A stretch of DNA of 64,000 nucleotides from Butyricimonas paravirosa. GTDB lineage: Bacteria; Bacteroidota; Bacteroidia; Bacteroidales; Marinifilaceae. The position numbers were made by a program, and so were the translations under genes. The stretch spans positions 5,456,001 to 5,520,000 of the forward strand of contig NZ_CP043839.1 in NCBI RefSeq assembly GCF_032878955.1. Reading direction: 5' to 3'. Numbering within the stretch: position 1 is the first letter of the stretch; every line of letters starts with the position of its first letter. Of this stretch, positions 1-8,435 are shown one piece after another. The notes under the pieces were generated by a model. The model was given only the letters and a program-made list of their open reading frames with translations, had not been told where the DNA came from and did no database searches.

Positions 1-2256
1 GAAACTCCATGCTGCGGCTACAGATGGGAAAGTTCCCCAGCGGTTGTTTTTCCCGAACGTGGAACTCCCGTCTCGTCGGATACTGGCTGAAAAGAGGTAT
101 TTTTCCCGGAAACCGTATTCTAAGCGAGCAAAATAAGATACCAGTGTTTTTTCCTGCATATCGGACTGGTAATCTTTAAGCGCCCGGATCTCTGCGTAAT
201 CTCCCCAGCCAACGGTTTCCAGATCGGGCATACCGTAAGGAGCGTAGTAAATTTTGTCACTTGGGGATTTTCGGGCTGATCCTCCGTTGTATTCTTCTTG
301 ATCATATTGATAGGAAAAACCTGCCATAAATTCAATGTTATGATCTTCATGAATTGTTTTTTTGTAACTTAACAGGTTTTCATTCAACACCATCAGGTTG
401 ATCCCGGTTTCTCCGATGGAGATAGAATTGTTGTCGCTTGCGATGTACGAAGGGGAGAAATAATTTCTTCGGCTTATAGCGTAGTCTGCGGCTAGAGAAC
501 TGGAAATATTCAATCCGTCAATAATATCGTACCCTAGACGAAAATTACTACGTAGACGGATAGCTCGATTAGTTTCTTTCGTTCCTCTGTATGCTTTCAG
601 AACTTCCTGCCACACGACAGATTCTTCACCGGGAAGTAAAGATGAAAGTTTATATGGTTCTCCGGGAATGGTTTCGATAGGGACTAAAGCTCCACTAAAA
701 CGAAGGTGGTCGTCGGCACTGGATGATGCCCTTTTCTTTTGTGCCAGCGAGGCGTTGAAACGAATGTCAACGCTTAGCTTGGGAATAGGAATGACACTCA
801 TGTTAGAATTTAAATCAATTCGTTTGAATCCGGTGCCTTTGAAAACACCTGTTTCATTGTAATATCCTAGTCCGATGCCGTATGTGATTCGTTCACTTCC
901 ACCATACGCTTGTATATTCGCATTCGTGATTTTTCCCGTCTCGAAATAAATTGGGAAATAGTTTGTGGAATGATTGTAGAATGAGTTCAGACTATCTTGA
1001 TATATACTCCCGTTTCCTTCCGGCATACTGTTTTTGTCCGGGTGCCAGAAACCGTTATAATAGCTTTGCGTGTTTTCATATTGTTCTGCCAGACTTTGGG
1101 GGTATTTGTAACTGTTGGTTTTCTTGTCCAGATAGGCTCTAAAATTGTTTTCCGTACTTTTCAAGCGTAACAATCTTTCAGCCCGTCCTGTCGTCAAGGC
1201 CGGGTATTCCGGGAGTGTACTCCATGTTTCTGAAAAATTCACGGAAAAGGTGGCATCTTGGTTTTGTCTTCCTTTTTTCGTGGTAACGATGATGACCCCG
1301 TTAGCCGCTCTTGAACCGTATATGGCGGCTGAAGAGGCATCTTTCAATATTTGTATGGATTCGATCATATCCGGGTTCAAGTCGGAGAGTAGGTTGGTTC
1401 CTGTGATCGGGGAAGTAAACGTGTTTAAAGGTACTCCGTCGATTACCCATAGCGGATTTGAGAATCTCCGTCCGGCTTCTACATCCAATGAGTTATATCC
1501 TCTTACGGTAATAGCCACGTCACCGCCTCCGGGGGCCCCGGAAAGATTTGTAATGTCCAGTCCGGCTACACGACCTTGTAAAAGATTGGCAATGTTACCG
1601 GAAGGAATCCCTCTGAATTCTTCTGCTTTTACCACGGAAACGGCACCTGTCGATTTCCGGCGGGTGGTTGTTCCATAGGCGACAACCACTGTTTCATCCA
1701 GTGTTTGAATATCTTCTTCCAGAGTGATCCGGAGGGTATCTGTCTTTTCCGTGAAATTTACTTTTTGGGTTTTAAAGCCCACGAAAGAAAATTCCAATGT
1801 CCCTTTGGTTAGCGGGAGTGAAAGTGAAAACCATCCCTTGTTATTGGTGGCTGTTCCGAGGTTAATATTGGTCAGTTTGACCGTCACGCCCGGAATGGGT
1901 TCTTTTTTCTTGTCATAAACCCAACCTTTTAACGTGACGGACTTTTTCTCGTCCAACGTGTCCATTTTAAGTTTTATGACAATGGCGTTGTTTAACACGA
2001 CATACTCCAAATTCGTGTTTTTCAAACATTTTTGTAGAATCTTCTCCACGTCCACTTCTTTTTCATTCAAATCGATCCCCTTTATCCGGGCAATGTCTTC
2101 GTTGTTGTACATGAACGTGAACCGGGTCTGCTGTTTTAACTCCCAAATCACTTCTTCCAGTGACGCGTTTTGTTTTTTGATCGTGACAGTCTGTGCATTC
2201 AGGCTAGCAAAAGTCTGAACGACAAAACACGTGAGTAGTAGAAAGGTTAATTTCAT
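1..2256 (-). CDS. SusC/RagA-type TonB-dependent outer-membrane receptor, partial (C-terminus beyond the left edge)
   Basis: The reading frame is open from an ATG at 2256 leftwards to base 1, giving 752 residues without a stop, so the 3' end lies outside the window. In order it shows a signal peptide (about residues 1-22), an STN domain (about 25-95, with the typical 'LEEVIWELKQQT' and 'FMYNNEDIA'), a carboxypeptidase-regulatory-like beta domain (about 100-175), and a TonB plug carrying the SusC marks 'VVVAYGT', 'VRGYNS', 'PLWVIDGVP' and 'IYGSRAANGVI'. The start of the barrel follows. SusC proteins import glycans or other ligands with a SusD lipoprotein, which would lie to the left. The STN domain implies signalling to a FecR anti-sigma factor, and one is encoded just upstream on the same strand. 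The substrate cannot be read from the sequence. Confidence 0.93.
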   Translation of the reverse strand, partial: MKLTFLLLTCFVVQTFASLNAQTVTIKKQNASLEEVIWELKQQTRFTFMYNNEDIARIKGIDLNEKEVDVEKILQKCLKNTNLEYVVLNNAIVIKLKMDTLDEKKSVTLKGWVYDKKKEPIPGVTVKLTNINLGTATNNKGWFSLSLPLTKGTLEFSFVGFKTQKVNFTEKTDTLRITLEEDIQTLDETVVVAYGTTTRRKSTGAVSVVKAEEFRGIPSGNIANLLQGRVAGLDITNLSGAPGGGDVAITVRGYNSLDVEAGRRFSNPLWVIDGVPLNTFTSPITGTNLLSDLNPDMIESIQILKDASSAAIYGSRAANGVIIVTTKKGRQNQDATFSVNFSETWSTLPEYPALTTGRAERLLRLKSTENNFRAYLDKKTNSYKYPQSLAEQYENTQSYYNGFWHPDKNSMPEGNGSIYQDSLNSFYNHSTNYFPIYFETGKITNANIQAYGGSERITYGIGLGYYNETGVFKGTGFKRIDLNSNMSVIPIPKLSVDIRFNASLAQKKRASSSADDHLRFSGALVPIETIPGEPYKLSSLLPGEESVVWQEVLKAYRGTKETNRAIRLRSNFRLGYDIIDGLNISSSLAADYAISRRNYFSPSYIASDNNSISIGETGINLMVLNENLLSYKKTIHEDHNIEFMAGFSYQYDQEEYNGGSARKSPSDKIYYAPYGMPDLETVGWGDYAEIRALKDYQSDMQEKTLVSYFARLEYGFREKYLFSASIRRDGSSTFGKNNRWGTFPSVAAAWSF

Positions 2257-2357
2257 ACATCTAAAAATTTTTTGCAATTTTCTCTCTAACGGAAAATCAC
2301 TCTTCCATCTTTTTTTCATACCTTTGAAATGTTTTAATTATAACTAATTAATACAGA

Positions 2358-2389
2358 GGATCGGGAAATGTTGGCGCAGGCCCCGATCC
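2358..2389 (-). terminator. Inverted repeat between fecR and susC
   Basis: Arms GGATCGGG (2358-2365) and CCCGATCC (2382-2389) form a perfect 8-bp stem, 7 nt past the fecR stop codon. On the minus strand no long U-run follows, so it may be a weak terminator or attenuator that sets the fecR:susC ratio rather than a full stop. Confidence 0.5.
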
Positions 2390-2396
2390 TTTCTTA

Positions 2397-3611
2397 TTAT
2401 CGGGCGTGGATGGTTATGGTGTTGTCCTTGCGGGCGACAACCACTTTACCACTTTCATTAATAATTACCAATAGATCGTCAATATTCTTGTACCTGTTCA
2501 GATTCGTGGAGATTCGGATTTCCTTGGTTTCTGCCGTGGAATAGAATATGGTCATGTTGTACCAGCGTGCGAGGTCATTCATCACGTCTTCCAGACGTTG
2601 GTTCCGGAACACGAACATACCTTCAATCCATCCCGTGTAGAGTTCCGTGTCAACCTTTTGTACGGATGTCTTTCCGGTCTCCTTATCGTATCGGAATTGC
2701 TCGGATGGGGTTAATTCCACTTGTACCTGATCGGTGTAAGCCCATACAGAACCTTCGACGAGAGTCGTATGCACGATGGGTTCGGTGGTGTAAGATTTCA
2801 CGTTGAATTTTGTCCCGGTGACTTTTACTTGCATTTGTTCCGTGTTGACGATAAAGGGCCACTCTGCGGCTTTGTTTACTTCAAAATATCCTTCTCCATC
2901 TAGGTATACTTCCCGTTTTTCATCCCCGAATTCTACGGGATACCGTAGCGTCGATTCACAATTCAACCATACTTTTGTGCCGTCTGCTAATGTTACTTGG
3001 TAGTCGGCACCAGCCGGAACACGTAATGTGTGATACACGGTTTCTTTGTTTACCTTTTCCGGGGCATTGGTTCCGGTCGTGTATGTTTCCCCTGCATTGC
3101 TTTGATAGGAGAGTAGTTTTAACGTGTCATTCGTGATCAACGTTCCGTCCACGGCTTTTTGGTAAATTTTTTCTTGGGATAAATCAAGAACTTCCCCCGT
3201 GGAAACGATCAACTGGGCATTTCGTTTTCCCACGTGTTCAATTTGAACCATAGGGGAAACTGATTTTTTTTCTTTCCCTTGTTGTAACAACAAACCTCCT
3301 GCTAAAGCCGTCAGCACGCATACCCCTGCTGCCACGGAATACCATACCCTTCGGTTGATTTTTCTCTTTTCCGGAATGGGGGTATGAGAATCCTTTTGCA
3401 TTTGTTGCCATAATTTTTGCCATTCCAGTTCCGGTTCTATTTGTTGACCGTATTCTTTTTGCAAAAATGCCATCCGGTTCGTAGTCACTTCCTCGAACAA
3501 GTGTTTATTCTCTTCTTCCTGCAACCAGCTCACGAACTCTTCTTGCAGTAGCCGTTCCGGTTCTCGGAGGTGTTCCAGTATGAATTCTATTTTATCCAGT
3601 TTTTCTTTCAT
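2397..3611 (-). CDS. FecR-family anti-sigma factor
   Basis: This 404-residue protein has an N-terminal cytoplasmic anti-sigma region (about 1-85), one membrane span near residues 90-110 ('VAAGVCVLTALAGGLLLQQ'), a periplasmic FecR domain (about 185-300, with 'VPAGADYQVTLADGT', 'LDGEGYFEV' and 'VKVTGTKFNV') and a C-terminal DUF4974 domain (about 335-404). FecR proteins sense the state of a TonB receptor through its STN domain and control an ECF sigma factor in the cytoplasm. The gene lies directly upstream of the STN-bearing susC in the same direction, the usual pairing. The ECF sigma gene normally found just upstream is missing here; the only sigma gene in the window is at 10.2-10.7 kb. Confidence 0.93.
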   Translation of the reverse strand: MKEKLDKIEFILEHLREPERLLQEEFVSWLQEEENKHLFEEVTTNRMAFLQKEYGQQIEPELEWQKLWQQMQKDSHTPIPEKRKINRRVWYSVAAGVCVLTALAGGLLLQQGKEKKSVSPMVQIEHVGKRNAQLIVSTGEVLDLSQEKIYQKAVDGTLITNDTLKLLSYQSNAGETYTTGTNAPEKVNKETVYHTLRVPAGADYQVTLADGTKVWLNCESTLRYPVEFGDEKREVYLDGEGYFEVNKAAEWPFIVNTEQMQVKVTGTKFNVKSYTTEPIVHTTLVEGSVWAYTDQVQVELTPSEQFRYDKETGKTSVQKVDTELYTGWIEGMFVFRNQRLEDVMNDLARWYNMTIFYSTAETKEIRISTNLNRYKNIDDLLVIINESGKVVVARKDNTITIHAR

Positions 3612-4068
3612 TTGTCTCTGGTTTGATCTTTTACACTATATACACAGGTGAGGTTGAAAAATGGGTGAGTGAAAAATGAAATATTTTCAAAGGAAAATTA
3701 CAAATGTTGTTACTTCCGATAGATATACCTAATTCTAGGGTTACTTTGGGGTAGTATATGGGTGTATGAATCTTTTTGCTACTTTGTAGATTGTTTGTTA
3801 GAGGTTGAAATAGAAATAAGGCAAATGTTATCTTTACTTATGATCTGTTAAAATGGCGGCTATAATCGGGCGATAAGGCGGCGACAATGCGGCGAGAGCG
3901 CCTAACAGGCTGACAATAGTCTGGTAACTCCCTGGTAATTTGCATGATTAAGAGTAGAAAATCCTTATTTAATCCCCAAGGATTCATTCATGATCGAGAT
4001 ATATCTTCAAATTTTCTTCAAAATCGTCCGATATTTTTACGGTCCTAATTCAATAAGATTATGACAGC
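3612..4068. other. Intergenic region between divergent fecR and PAP2 genes
   Basis: There is no coding region in these 457 bp. The stretch must hold promoters in both directions. A G/C-rich patch at about 3853-3905 repeats the motif GGCGGC/GCGGC three times and ends in a short hairpin-like GGCG-AGAG-CGCC. No clear TAnnTTTG box could be assigned to either gene. Confidence 0.5.
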
Positions 4069-5310
4069 ATGAAAAGGATTGTACTATGTATCATTGGCAT
4101 TTGTAGCTTTGCTTTCTTATCGGCTCAAAATTTAGTAGAAGAGGATAGTTTGCGTGTTCCTGCGACAAGTAACTTTAGTAAAAGGCTTGACAGGTTCTCA
4201 TCTTCCCGGCTTTACCAAATGACGTATATCGGTGTGCCGTTAGTGGTTGGTGGCTTGATCGTGAAAAGTGAAGACGACCATTTTCGGGGTTTGCGCGATA
4301 CTTATCTGCCGCAGTTTGATCGACATTTGGATGATTATCTACAATATACTCCTGCCGCGGTAATGCTTGGCATGAAAGTGGCAGGAGTACAAAGTCGTAG
4401 CTCATGGGACAGGATGCTGGTTTCCGATGCCTTTTCTATTCTTCTTATGGGGGGAGTCGTAAATTCATTGAAGCAAACAACTCATGTTGAACGTCCGGAC
4501 GGGTCAAATAAACACTCTTTTCCCTCCGGGCATACCGCTACGGCATTTATGACTGCCACCATGTTTAATAAGGAATACGGGCATAAGAGTCCGTGGGTTG
4601 GTATCGGGGCATACGGTGTTGCTACTGCTACCGGATTGATGCGGATGGCAAACAACAAACATTGGTTGAGTGATGTCTTGACCGGGGCGGGTATTGGTAT
4701 ACTTTCAACAGAGGTAGGTTATTATCTAGCGGATTTGATATTCAAGGAAAAAGGAATTAATCGTTTTGCAAATGAAGATATGTTCGATCGCATGGGTAAG
4801 CCTTCTTTCGTGAGTCTGTATCTCGGTTTGAATATCCCGTTAAGTGGGTACGATATTGACGAGCAAACGGAGTTCCGTACTTCATCGGGTAGTTCGGCTG
4901 GTGTGGAGGGGGCATATTTCTTCAACCCGTACGTGGGTATTGGTGGGCGCTTCACGGTCTCCAATACATCAATAATAGTCAATAAAGATCGGGCGGAGAA
5001 TAACACGTTCGATGCTTTATCGCTTTGTGGGGGAAGTTATTTTTCATATCCGTTATCTTCACGATGGTTGATAGGCAGTAAACTTTTGGGAGGATATGTA
5101 CATTATCCGCAATTGAAACTCACCGACCGATTGGTTCCCGCGAGAAACGGGTTTTGTTTCGGAAGTGGTATTTCGTTGACATTCAAAGCAAAGGAATATT
5201 GTGGAGTCCGTTTTTTCTTCGATTATAATTTACTTCCGTCGCATAGTAAAAATAGTAATGAATACATGAATACGCTTACTTTGGGGACATCATTCATGAT
5301 CACCTTTTAA
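4069..5310 (+). CDS. PAP2-family phosphatase fused to a C-terminal outer-membrane beta-barrel-like domain
   Basis: This 413-residue protein has a signal peptide (about 1-20). The PAP2 core carries the three phosphatase signatures: 'KQTTHVERP' (near 134, the KxxxxxxRP motif), 'SFPSGHT' (near 153) and 'RMANNKHWLSDV' (near 190-200, with the catalytic histidine). After about residue 240 the sequence changes to alternating polar/hydrophobic strands ending 'TLGTSFMITF', typical of an outer-membrane barrel with a terminal phenylalanine. PAP2 enzymes remove phosphate from lipids such as undecaprenyl pyrophosphate, phosphatidyl-glycerophosphate or lipid A. The fusion implies action at the outer membrane, so lipid A dephosphorylation is plausible but unproven. 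The gene stands alone; a weak hairpin follows at 5319-5334. Confidence 0.85.
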   Translation: MKRIVLCIIGICSFAFLSAQNLVEEDSLRVPATSNFSKRLDRFSSSRLYQMTYIGVPLVVGGLIVKSEDDHFRGLRDTYLPQFDRHLDDYLQYTPAAVMLGMKVAGVQSRSSWDRMLVSDAFSILLMGGVVNSLKQTTHVERPDGSNKHSFPSGHTATAFMTATMFNKEYGHKSPWVGIGAYGVATATGLMRMANNKHWLSDVLTGAGIGILSTEVGYYLADLIFKEKGINRFANEDMFDRMGKPSFVSLYLGLNIPLSGYDIDEQTEFRTSSGSSAGVEGAYFFNPYVGIGGRFTVSNTSIIVNKDRAENNTFDALSLCGGSYFSYPLSSRWLIGSKLLGGYVHYPQLKLTDRLVPARNGFCFGSGISLTFKAKEYCGVRFFFDYNLLPSHSKNSNEYMNTLTLGTSFMITF

Positions 5311-5401
5311 ATTCATATTCACCCGTGGGGGTGATTACAAAATCGGGAATTTGGGTATGAATATCCGTAATTCATATACAAACCCGCTTGTTCCATTGCC
5401 G

Positions 5402-5409
5402 TAAATTTG
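5402..5409 (+). promoter_or_regulatory. -7 box for the flavin reductase operon
   Basis: TAAATTTG matches the Bacteroidota -7 consensus TAnnTTTG and lies 34 bp before the ATG at 5444. No convincing -33 TTTG stands at the expected distance. Confidence 0.5.
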
Positions 5410-5443
5410 CCATCAGAAGTTTAACAATAAAAGATAGCAAATT

Positions 5444-6451
5444 ATGGATGGGAGAAACCTTTTGAAAACAGTATCGAGTTTTGCGCTGCTTACCATGTTG
5501 TCATGCAGCTCGACAGTGAAAGAGAATACTGACCAGCCCAATATAATGGAAGTGGAAAAGAAAAATCTCGGCAAACTGTTGGCTCTCTATCCGAAGCCGA
5601 TGACAGTTGTTGGTACGAAGGTGGAAGGAAAGGTGAATTGGCTTGTTGTCGGACATACGGGTGTTATCGGTCATGATCGCATACTCGTCAGTATGAGTAA
5701 ACAACATTATTCCAATCAGGGAATTAAGCAATCGAAAAAACTCTCCATTAATCTCGTTAGCCGGGAGATGCTGCCTAAAGCGGATTATGTGGGTAGTGTG
5801 AGCGGGAAGACGGTTGATAAATCGAGCGTGTTCGCTTATCATATCGGGGAGAATGGTACGCCTGTGATTGACGTGTCGCCTTTGACAATGGAGTGTAATG
5901 TGGTGGATATTTACGAAACCGAGGGGTTTGATAATTTCATCTGCACCGTGGTTAATACCTATGCGACTCCCGATGTACTTGATCATAACGGTAAACTCGA
6001 CTATACCCGGTTAAAGCCTGTGTTGTTTGAATTTCCGACTTACTCTTACCTTGCCACGGGGGAGGTGATCGGGAAGTGTCTGAATCTGGATGAGGAACCC
6101 GGTATGTGTGCGAAACAACCGATGGCGGCCGATGGTATTGTGCGCCTGTCGAAAATAGAGGTTTATCCGGAGTATCTTGACGAGTATATGAAATACGCGA
6201 CGGAAGTGGGCGAAGTTTCCCTGCGCACTGAACCGGGGGTGTTGACTATGTATGCTGTTAGCGAAAAAGAGAATCCCTGTATGGTAACGATTCTCGAAAC
6301 CTATGCCAGTCAAAAGGCTTACGAGTTACATATCACATCGAAACATTTTCAAAAGTACAAACAGGGAACGTTGCACATGGTTAAGAGACTGACGCTTTCT
6401 GACCAGACGCCCCTTAATCCTGCAAATCAAATTAATAACTTCATTCAATAA
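5444..6451 (+). CDS. Lipoprotein with flavin-reductase-like domain fused to an ABM monooxygenase domain
   Basis: This 335-residue protein starts with a lipoprotein signal ending 'LLTMLSC'. Residues of about 40-210 look like a flavin reductase / FMN-binding split barrel ('YPKPMTVVGT', 'GHTGVIGHDRILVSMSK', 'FICTVVNTYA'). Residues of about 225-320 look like an antibiotic biosynthesis monooxygenase (ABM, YgiN-like) ferredoxin fold ('VRLSKIEVYPEYLDEYM', 'EPGVLTMYAVSE', 'HITSKHFQKYK'). The two-domain enzyme would couple FMN chemistry to small quinone or aromatic substrates, but neither substrate nor cofactor use can be seen directly. It is the first gene of an operon, 11 bp before the CMD-cupin gene. 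The lipobox puts it outside the cytoplasm, which is odd for a flavin reductase. Confidence 0.8.
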   Translation: MDGRNLLKTVSSFALLTMLSCSSTVKENTDQPNIMEVEKKNLGKLLALYPKPMTVVGTKVEGKVNWLVVGHTGVIGHDRILVSMSKQHYSNQGIKQSKKLSINLVSREMLPKADYVGSVSGKTVDKSSVFAYHIGENGTPVIDVSPLTMECNVVDIYETEGFDNFICTVVNTYATPDVLDHNGKLDYTRLKPVLFEFPTYSYLATGEVIGKCLNLDEEPGMCAKQPMAADGIVRLSKIEVYPEYLDEYMKYATEVGEVSLRTEPGVLTMYAVSEKENPCMVTILETYASQKAYELHITSKHFQKYKQGTLHMVKRLTLSDQTPLNPANQINNFIQ

Positions 6452-6462
6452 ACAAAACGGCT

Positions 6463-7287
6463 ATGAATAAATTTCTCTTATTTTCAGTATTCAGTATTTT
6501 AACATTCAATGTTATGGCACAAGAAAAGATCGTACAGACGGCTGGGCGTAATCAACTCGGAGAGTTTGCCCCTAAATTTGCGGAACTTAATGATGATGTA
6601 CTTTTTGGTGAAGTTTGGAGCCGCACGGATAAACTGGGTCTGCGTGACCGCAGTCTAGTAACCATTACCTCCCTCATTAGTCAAGGTATTACGGATAGTT
6701 CGCTTGTTTTTCACCTTCAGTCGGCAAAAAAGAACGGAATCTCTCGTACTGAAATTGCCGAGATTATCACCCATATAGGATTTTATGCCGGTTGGCCGAA
6801 GGCGTGGGCTGCATTTAATTTGGCCAAGGGAGTGTGGGCAGAAGATTCGACAGGTAATGATGCTAAAGCTGCTTTCCAACGTGAAATGATTTTTCCTATC
6901 GGCGAGCCGAATACGGCATACGCGAAGTATTTTATTGGTAATAGCTACCTCGCCCCGGTTTCTCGTGAGCAAGTTGCGATTTCCAATGTTACGTTTGAAC
7001 CGCGTTGTCGCAATAATTGGCACATCCATCGTGCAACGAAAGGTGGCGGGCAAATGCTTATCGGTGTTGCCGGACGGGGTTGGTATCAAGAAGAGGGTAA
7101 GGCTCCCGTGGAGATTCTGCCCGGTACGGTCATCCATATTCCCGCGAACGTGAAACATTGGCACGGGGCTGCCGCTGATAGTTGGTTTGCTCATTTGGCT
7201 TTCGAGGTTCCCGGAGAGAAAACCTCCAACGAATGGCTCGAACCGGTTATGGATGAAGAGTACAACAAGCTCGAACAGACCAAATAA
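6463..7287 (+). CDS. Carboxymuconolactone decarboxylase (CMD)-cupin fusion protein, exported
   Basis: This 274-residue protein has a signal peptide ('LTFNVMAQ', cleavage near residue 20). Residues of about 28-120 form a CMD domain ('LGLRDRSLVTITSLI', 'KNGISRTEIAEIITHIGFYAGWPKA'). The AhpD-type CxxC pair is absent, so this is the decarboxylase/gamma-CMD branch rather than a peroxidase. Residues of about 165-255 form a cupin with both motifs ('NNWHIHRATKGGGQMLIG' and 'PGTVIHIPANVKHWHGA'), whose histidines would bind a metal. It sits 11 bp after the flavin reductase-ABM gene and 16 bp before the aldo-keto reductase, so the three probably act on one small molecule. The substrate is unknown. Confidence 0.85.
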   Translation: MNKFLLFSVFSILTFNVMAQEKIVQTAGRNQLGEFAPKFAELNDDVLFGEVWSRTDKLGLRDRSLVTITSLISQGITDSSLVFHLQSAKKNGISRTEIAEIITHIGFYAGWPKAWAAFNLAKGVWAEDSTGNDAKAAFQREMIFPIGEPNTAYAKYFIGNSYLAPVSREQVAISNVTFEPRCRNNWHIHRATKGGGQMLIGVAGRGWYQEEGKAPVEILPGTVIHIPANVKHWHGAAADSWFAHLAFEVPGEKTSNEWLEPVMDEEYNKLEQTK

Positions 7288-7303
7288 TTATTCCTGTGTA
7301 ACT

Positions 7304-8155
7304 ATGGATTTCAAGGAATTGAATAACGGGGTGAGGATGCCGATGCAAGGTTTCGGTGTCTTCCAAGTACCCGATGCAACCGAGTGCGAGAGAGTCGTTA
7401 CCGATGCTCTCGCTACCGGTTACCGGCTTATCGACACGGCGTCGGTATATGGAAATGAACGGGCTGTCGGGGCGGCTATTCGCAACAGTGGTATTTTGCG
7501 GGAAGAGTTGTTTATTACAACCAAAGCGTGGATTTCGGAGATGGGATACGAACGGACGTTACGGTCATTTGATGTTTCGTTAGCCCGTTTAGGTTTGGAT
7601 TATCTTGATCTTTATCTGATACATATGCCTTTGGGGGATTATTACGGGGCGTGGCGGGCAATGGAAGAACTTTATTCGGCGGGCCGTGTACGAGCCATCG
7701 GGGTTTGTAATTTCGAACCGGATCGATTGTTGGATTTGTGTCACAACGTACGTGTTATCCCGGCAGTCAATCAAATTGAAATGCACCCTTATACCCGGCA
7801 AAGTGAGGCGGTGCGGATCATGGGGGAACTTGGCGTACAGATGGAGGCATGGGGACCTTTGGCCGAAGGACGGAACGGGTTGTTTACCGATGAAATATTG
7901 ACCGGAATCGGTCGTAAATATGGTAAATCGGCAGCACAGGTCGTACTGCGTTGGCATTTGCAACGCGGTGTTGTTGCCATCCCGAAGTCGGTACATCGGA
8001 CTCGGATGGAGGAGAATTTCAATATCGGAGATTTCACTTTGTCGGTGGAGGATATGGCGGCAATTGATGCCATGGATACGGGATGCAGCACGATTCTTGA
8101 TTTGCACGCCCCGGCCGAAGTGGAACGACTCTATAATATTGAATGCCAAGCATAA
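7304..8155 (+). CDS. Aldo/keto reductase (2,5-diketo-gluconate reductase-like)
   Basis: This 283-residue protein is an NAD(P)H-dependent TIM-barrel reductase. The catalytic tetrad is visible: Asp in 'LIDTAS', Tyr in 'SVYGNE', Lys in 'TTKAWI' and His in 'YLIHMPL'. The cofactor-binding end 'AIPKSVHRTRMEENFNI' is also present. The start is placed at ATG 7304, because the open frame further upstream overlaps the end of the CMD-cupin gene and has no family similarity; the homology begins at 'MDFKELNNGVRMPMQGFG'. It is the third gene of the 5.4-8.2 kb operon. It reduces aldehydes or ketones; the specific substrate cannot be inferred. Confidence 0.92.
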   Translation: MDFKELNNGVRMPMQGFGVFQVPDATECERVVTDALATGYRLIDTASVYGNERAVGAAIRNSGILREELFITTKAWISEMGYERTLRSFDVSLARLGLDYLDLYLIHMPLGDYYGAWRAMEELYSAGRVRAIGVCNFEPDRLLDLCHNVRVIPAVNQIEMHPYTRQSEAVRIMGELGVQMEAWGPLAEGRNGLFTDEILTGIGRKYGKSAAQVVLRWHLQRGVVAIPKSVHRTRMEENFNIGDFTLSVEDMAAIDAMDTGCSTILDLHAPAEVERLYNIECQA

Positions 8156-8191
8156 TAAATATTGGAACTTATATATGAATTTGCAGAACAC

Positions 8192-8322
8192 AAACTCCCT
8201 CCCGGCTTCGCCGTACTCCCTCTATAAACAGAGGGAGAGTTGAAATACTTCCTATCTTCTGGAAGAGTCATCAGCTCCTCCTCTGTTTATAGAGGAGGTG
8301 GCACGAAGTGACGGAGGAGTTT
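8192..8322. repeat. Intergenic palindromic repeat, copy A
   Basis: This 131-bp element is bounded by AAACTCC (8192) and GGAGTTT (8322). Inside are CCTCTATAAACAGAGG-type arms and the string GGTGGCACGAAGTGACGG. A longer relative sharing both flanks lies at 31039-31213, and a simpler cousin at 27375-27486. All sit in gaps after genes and would form long hairpins in RNA. Confidence 0.8.
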
Positions 8323-8356
8323 GAGTATGAAAACAAGCATTACCTTCATGGACTGT

Positions 8357-8392
8357 AAAGTAGTATGTAATTACCATACTACTTTAATTTTG
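8357..8392 (+). promoter_or_regulatory. Palindromic operator overlapping a Bacteroidota promoter
   Basis: A perfect 11-bp inverted repeat, AAAGTAGTATG (8357-8367) and CATACTACTTT (8375-8385) with a 7-nt loop, ends on the first base of TAATTTTG (8385-8392), a TAnnTTTG -7 box 44 bp before the acetyltransferase ATG. It covers the place of the -33 element, so a bound dimeric regulator would block or replace polymerase contacts. It could also act as a terminator for the upstream operon. Confidence 0.65.
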
Positions 8393-8435
8393 TACTATGG
8401 GGATGTACCCATAAGATTTGAAAGGAAAAAAAGAT

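Noticed and set aside
7187..7303. Upstream extension of the aldo-keto reductase frame
   Set aside because: It overlaps the CMD-cupin gene in another frame, and similarity to the family starts at the ATG at 7304.
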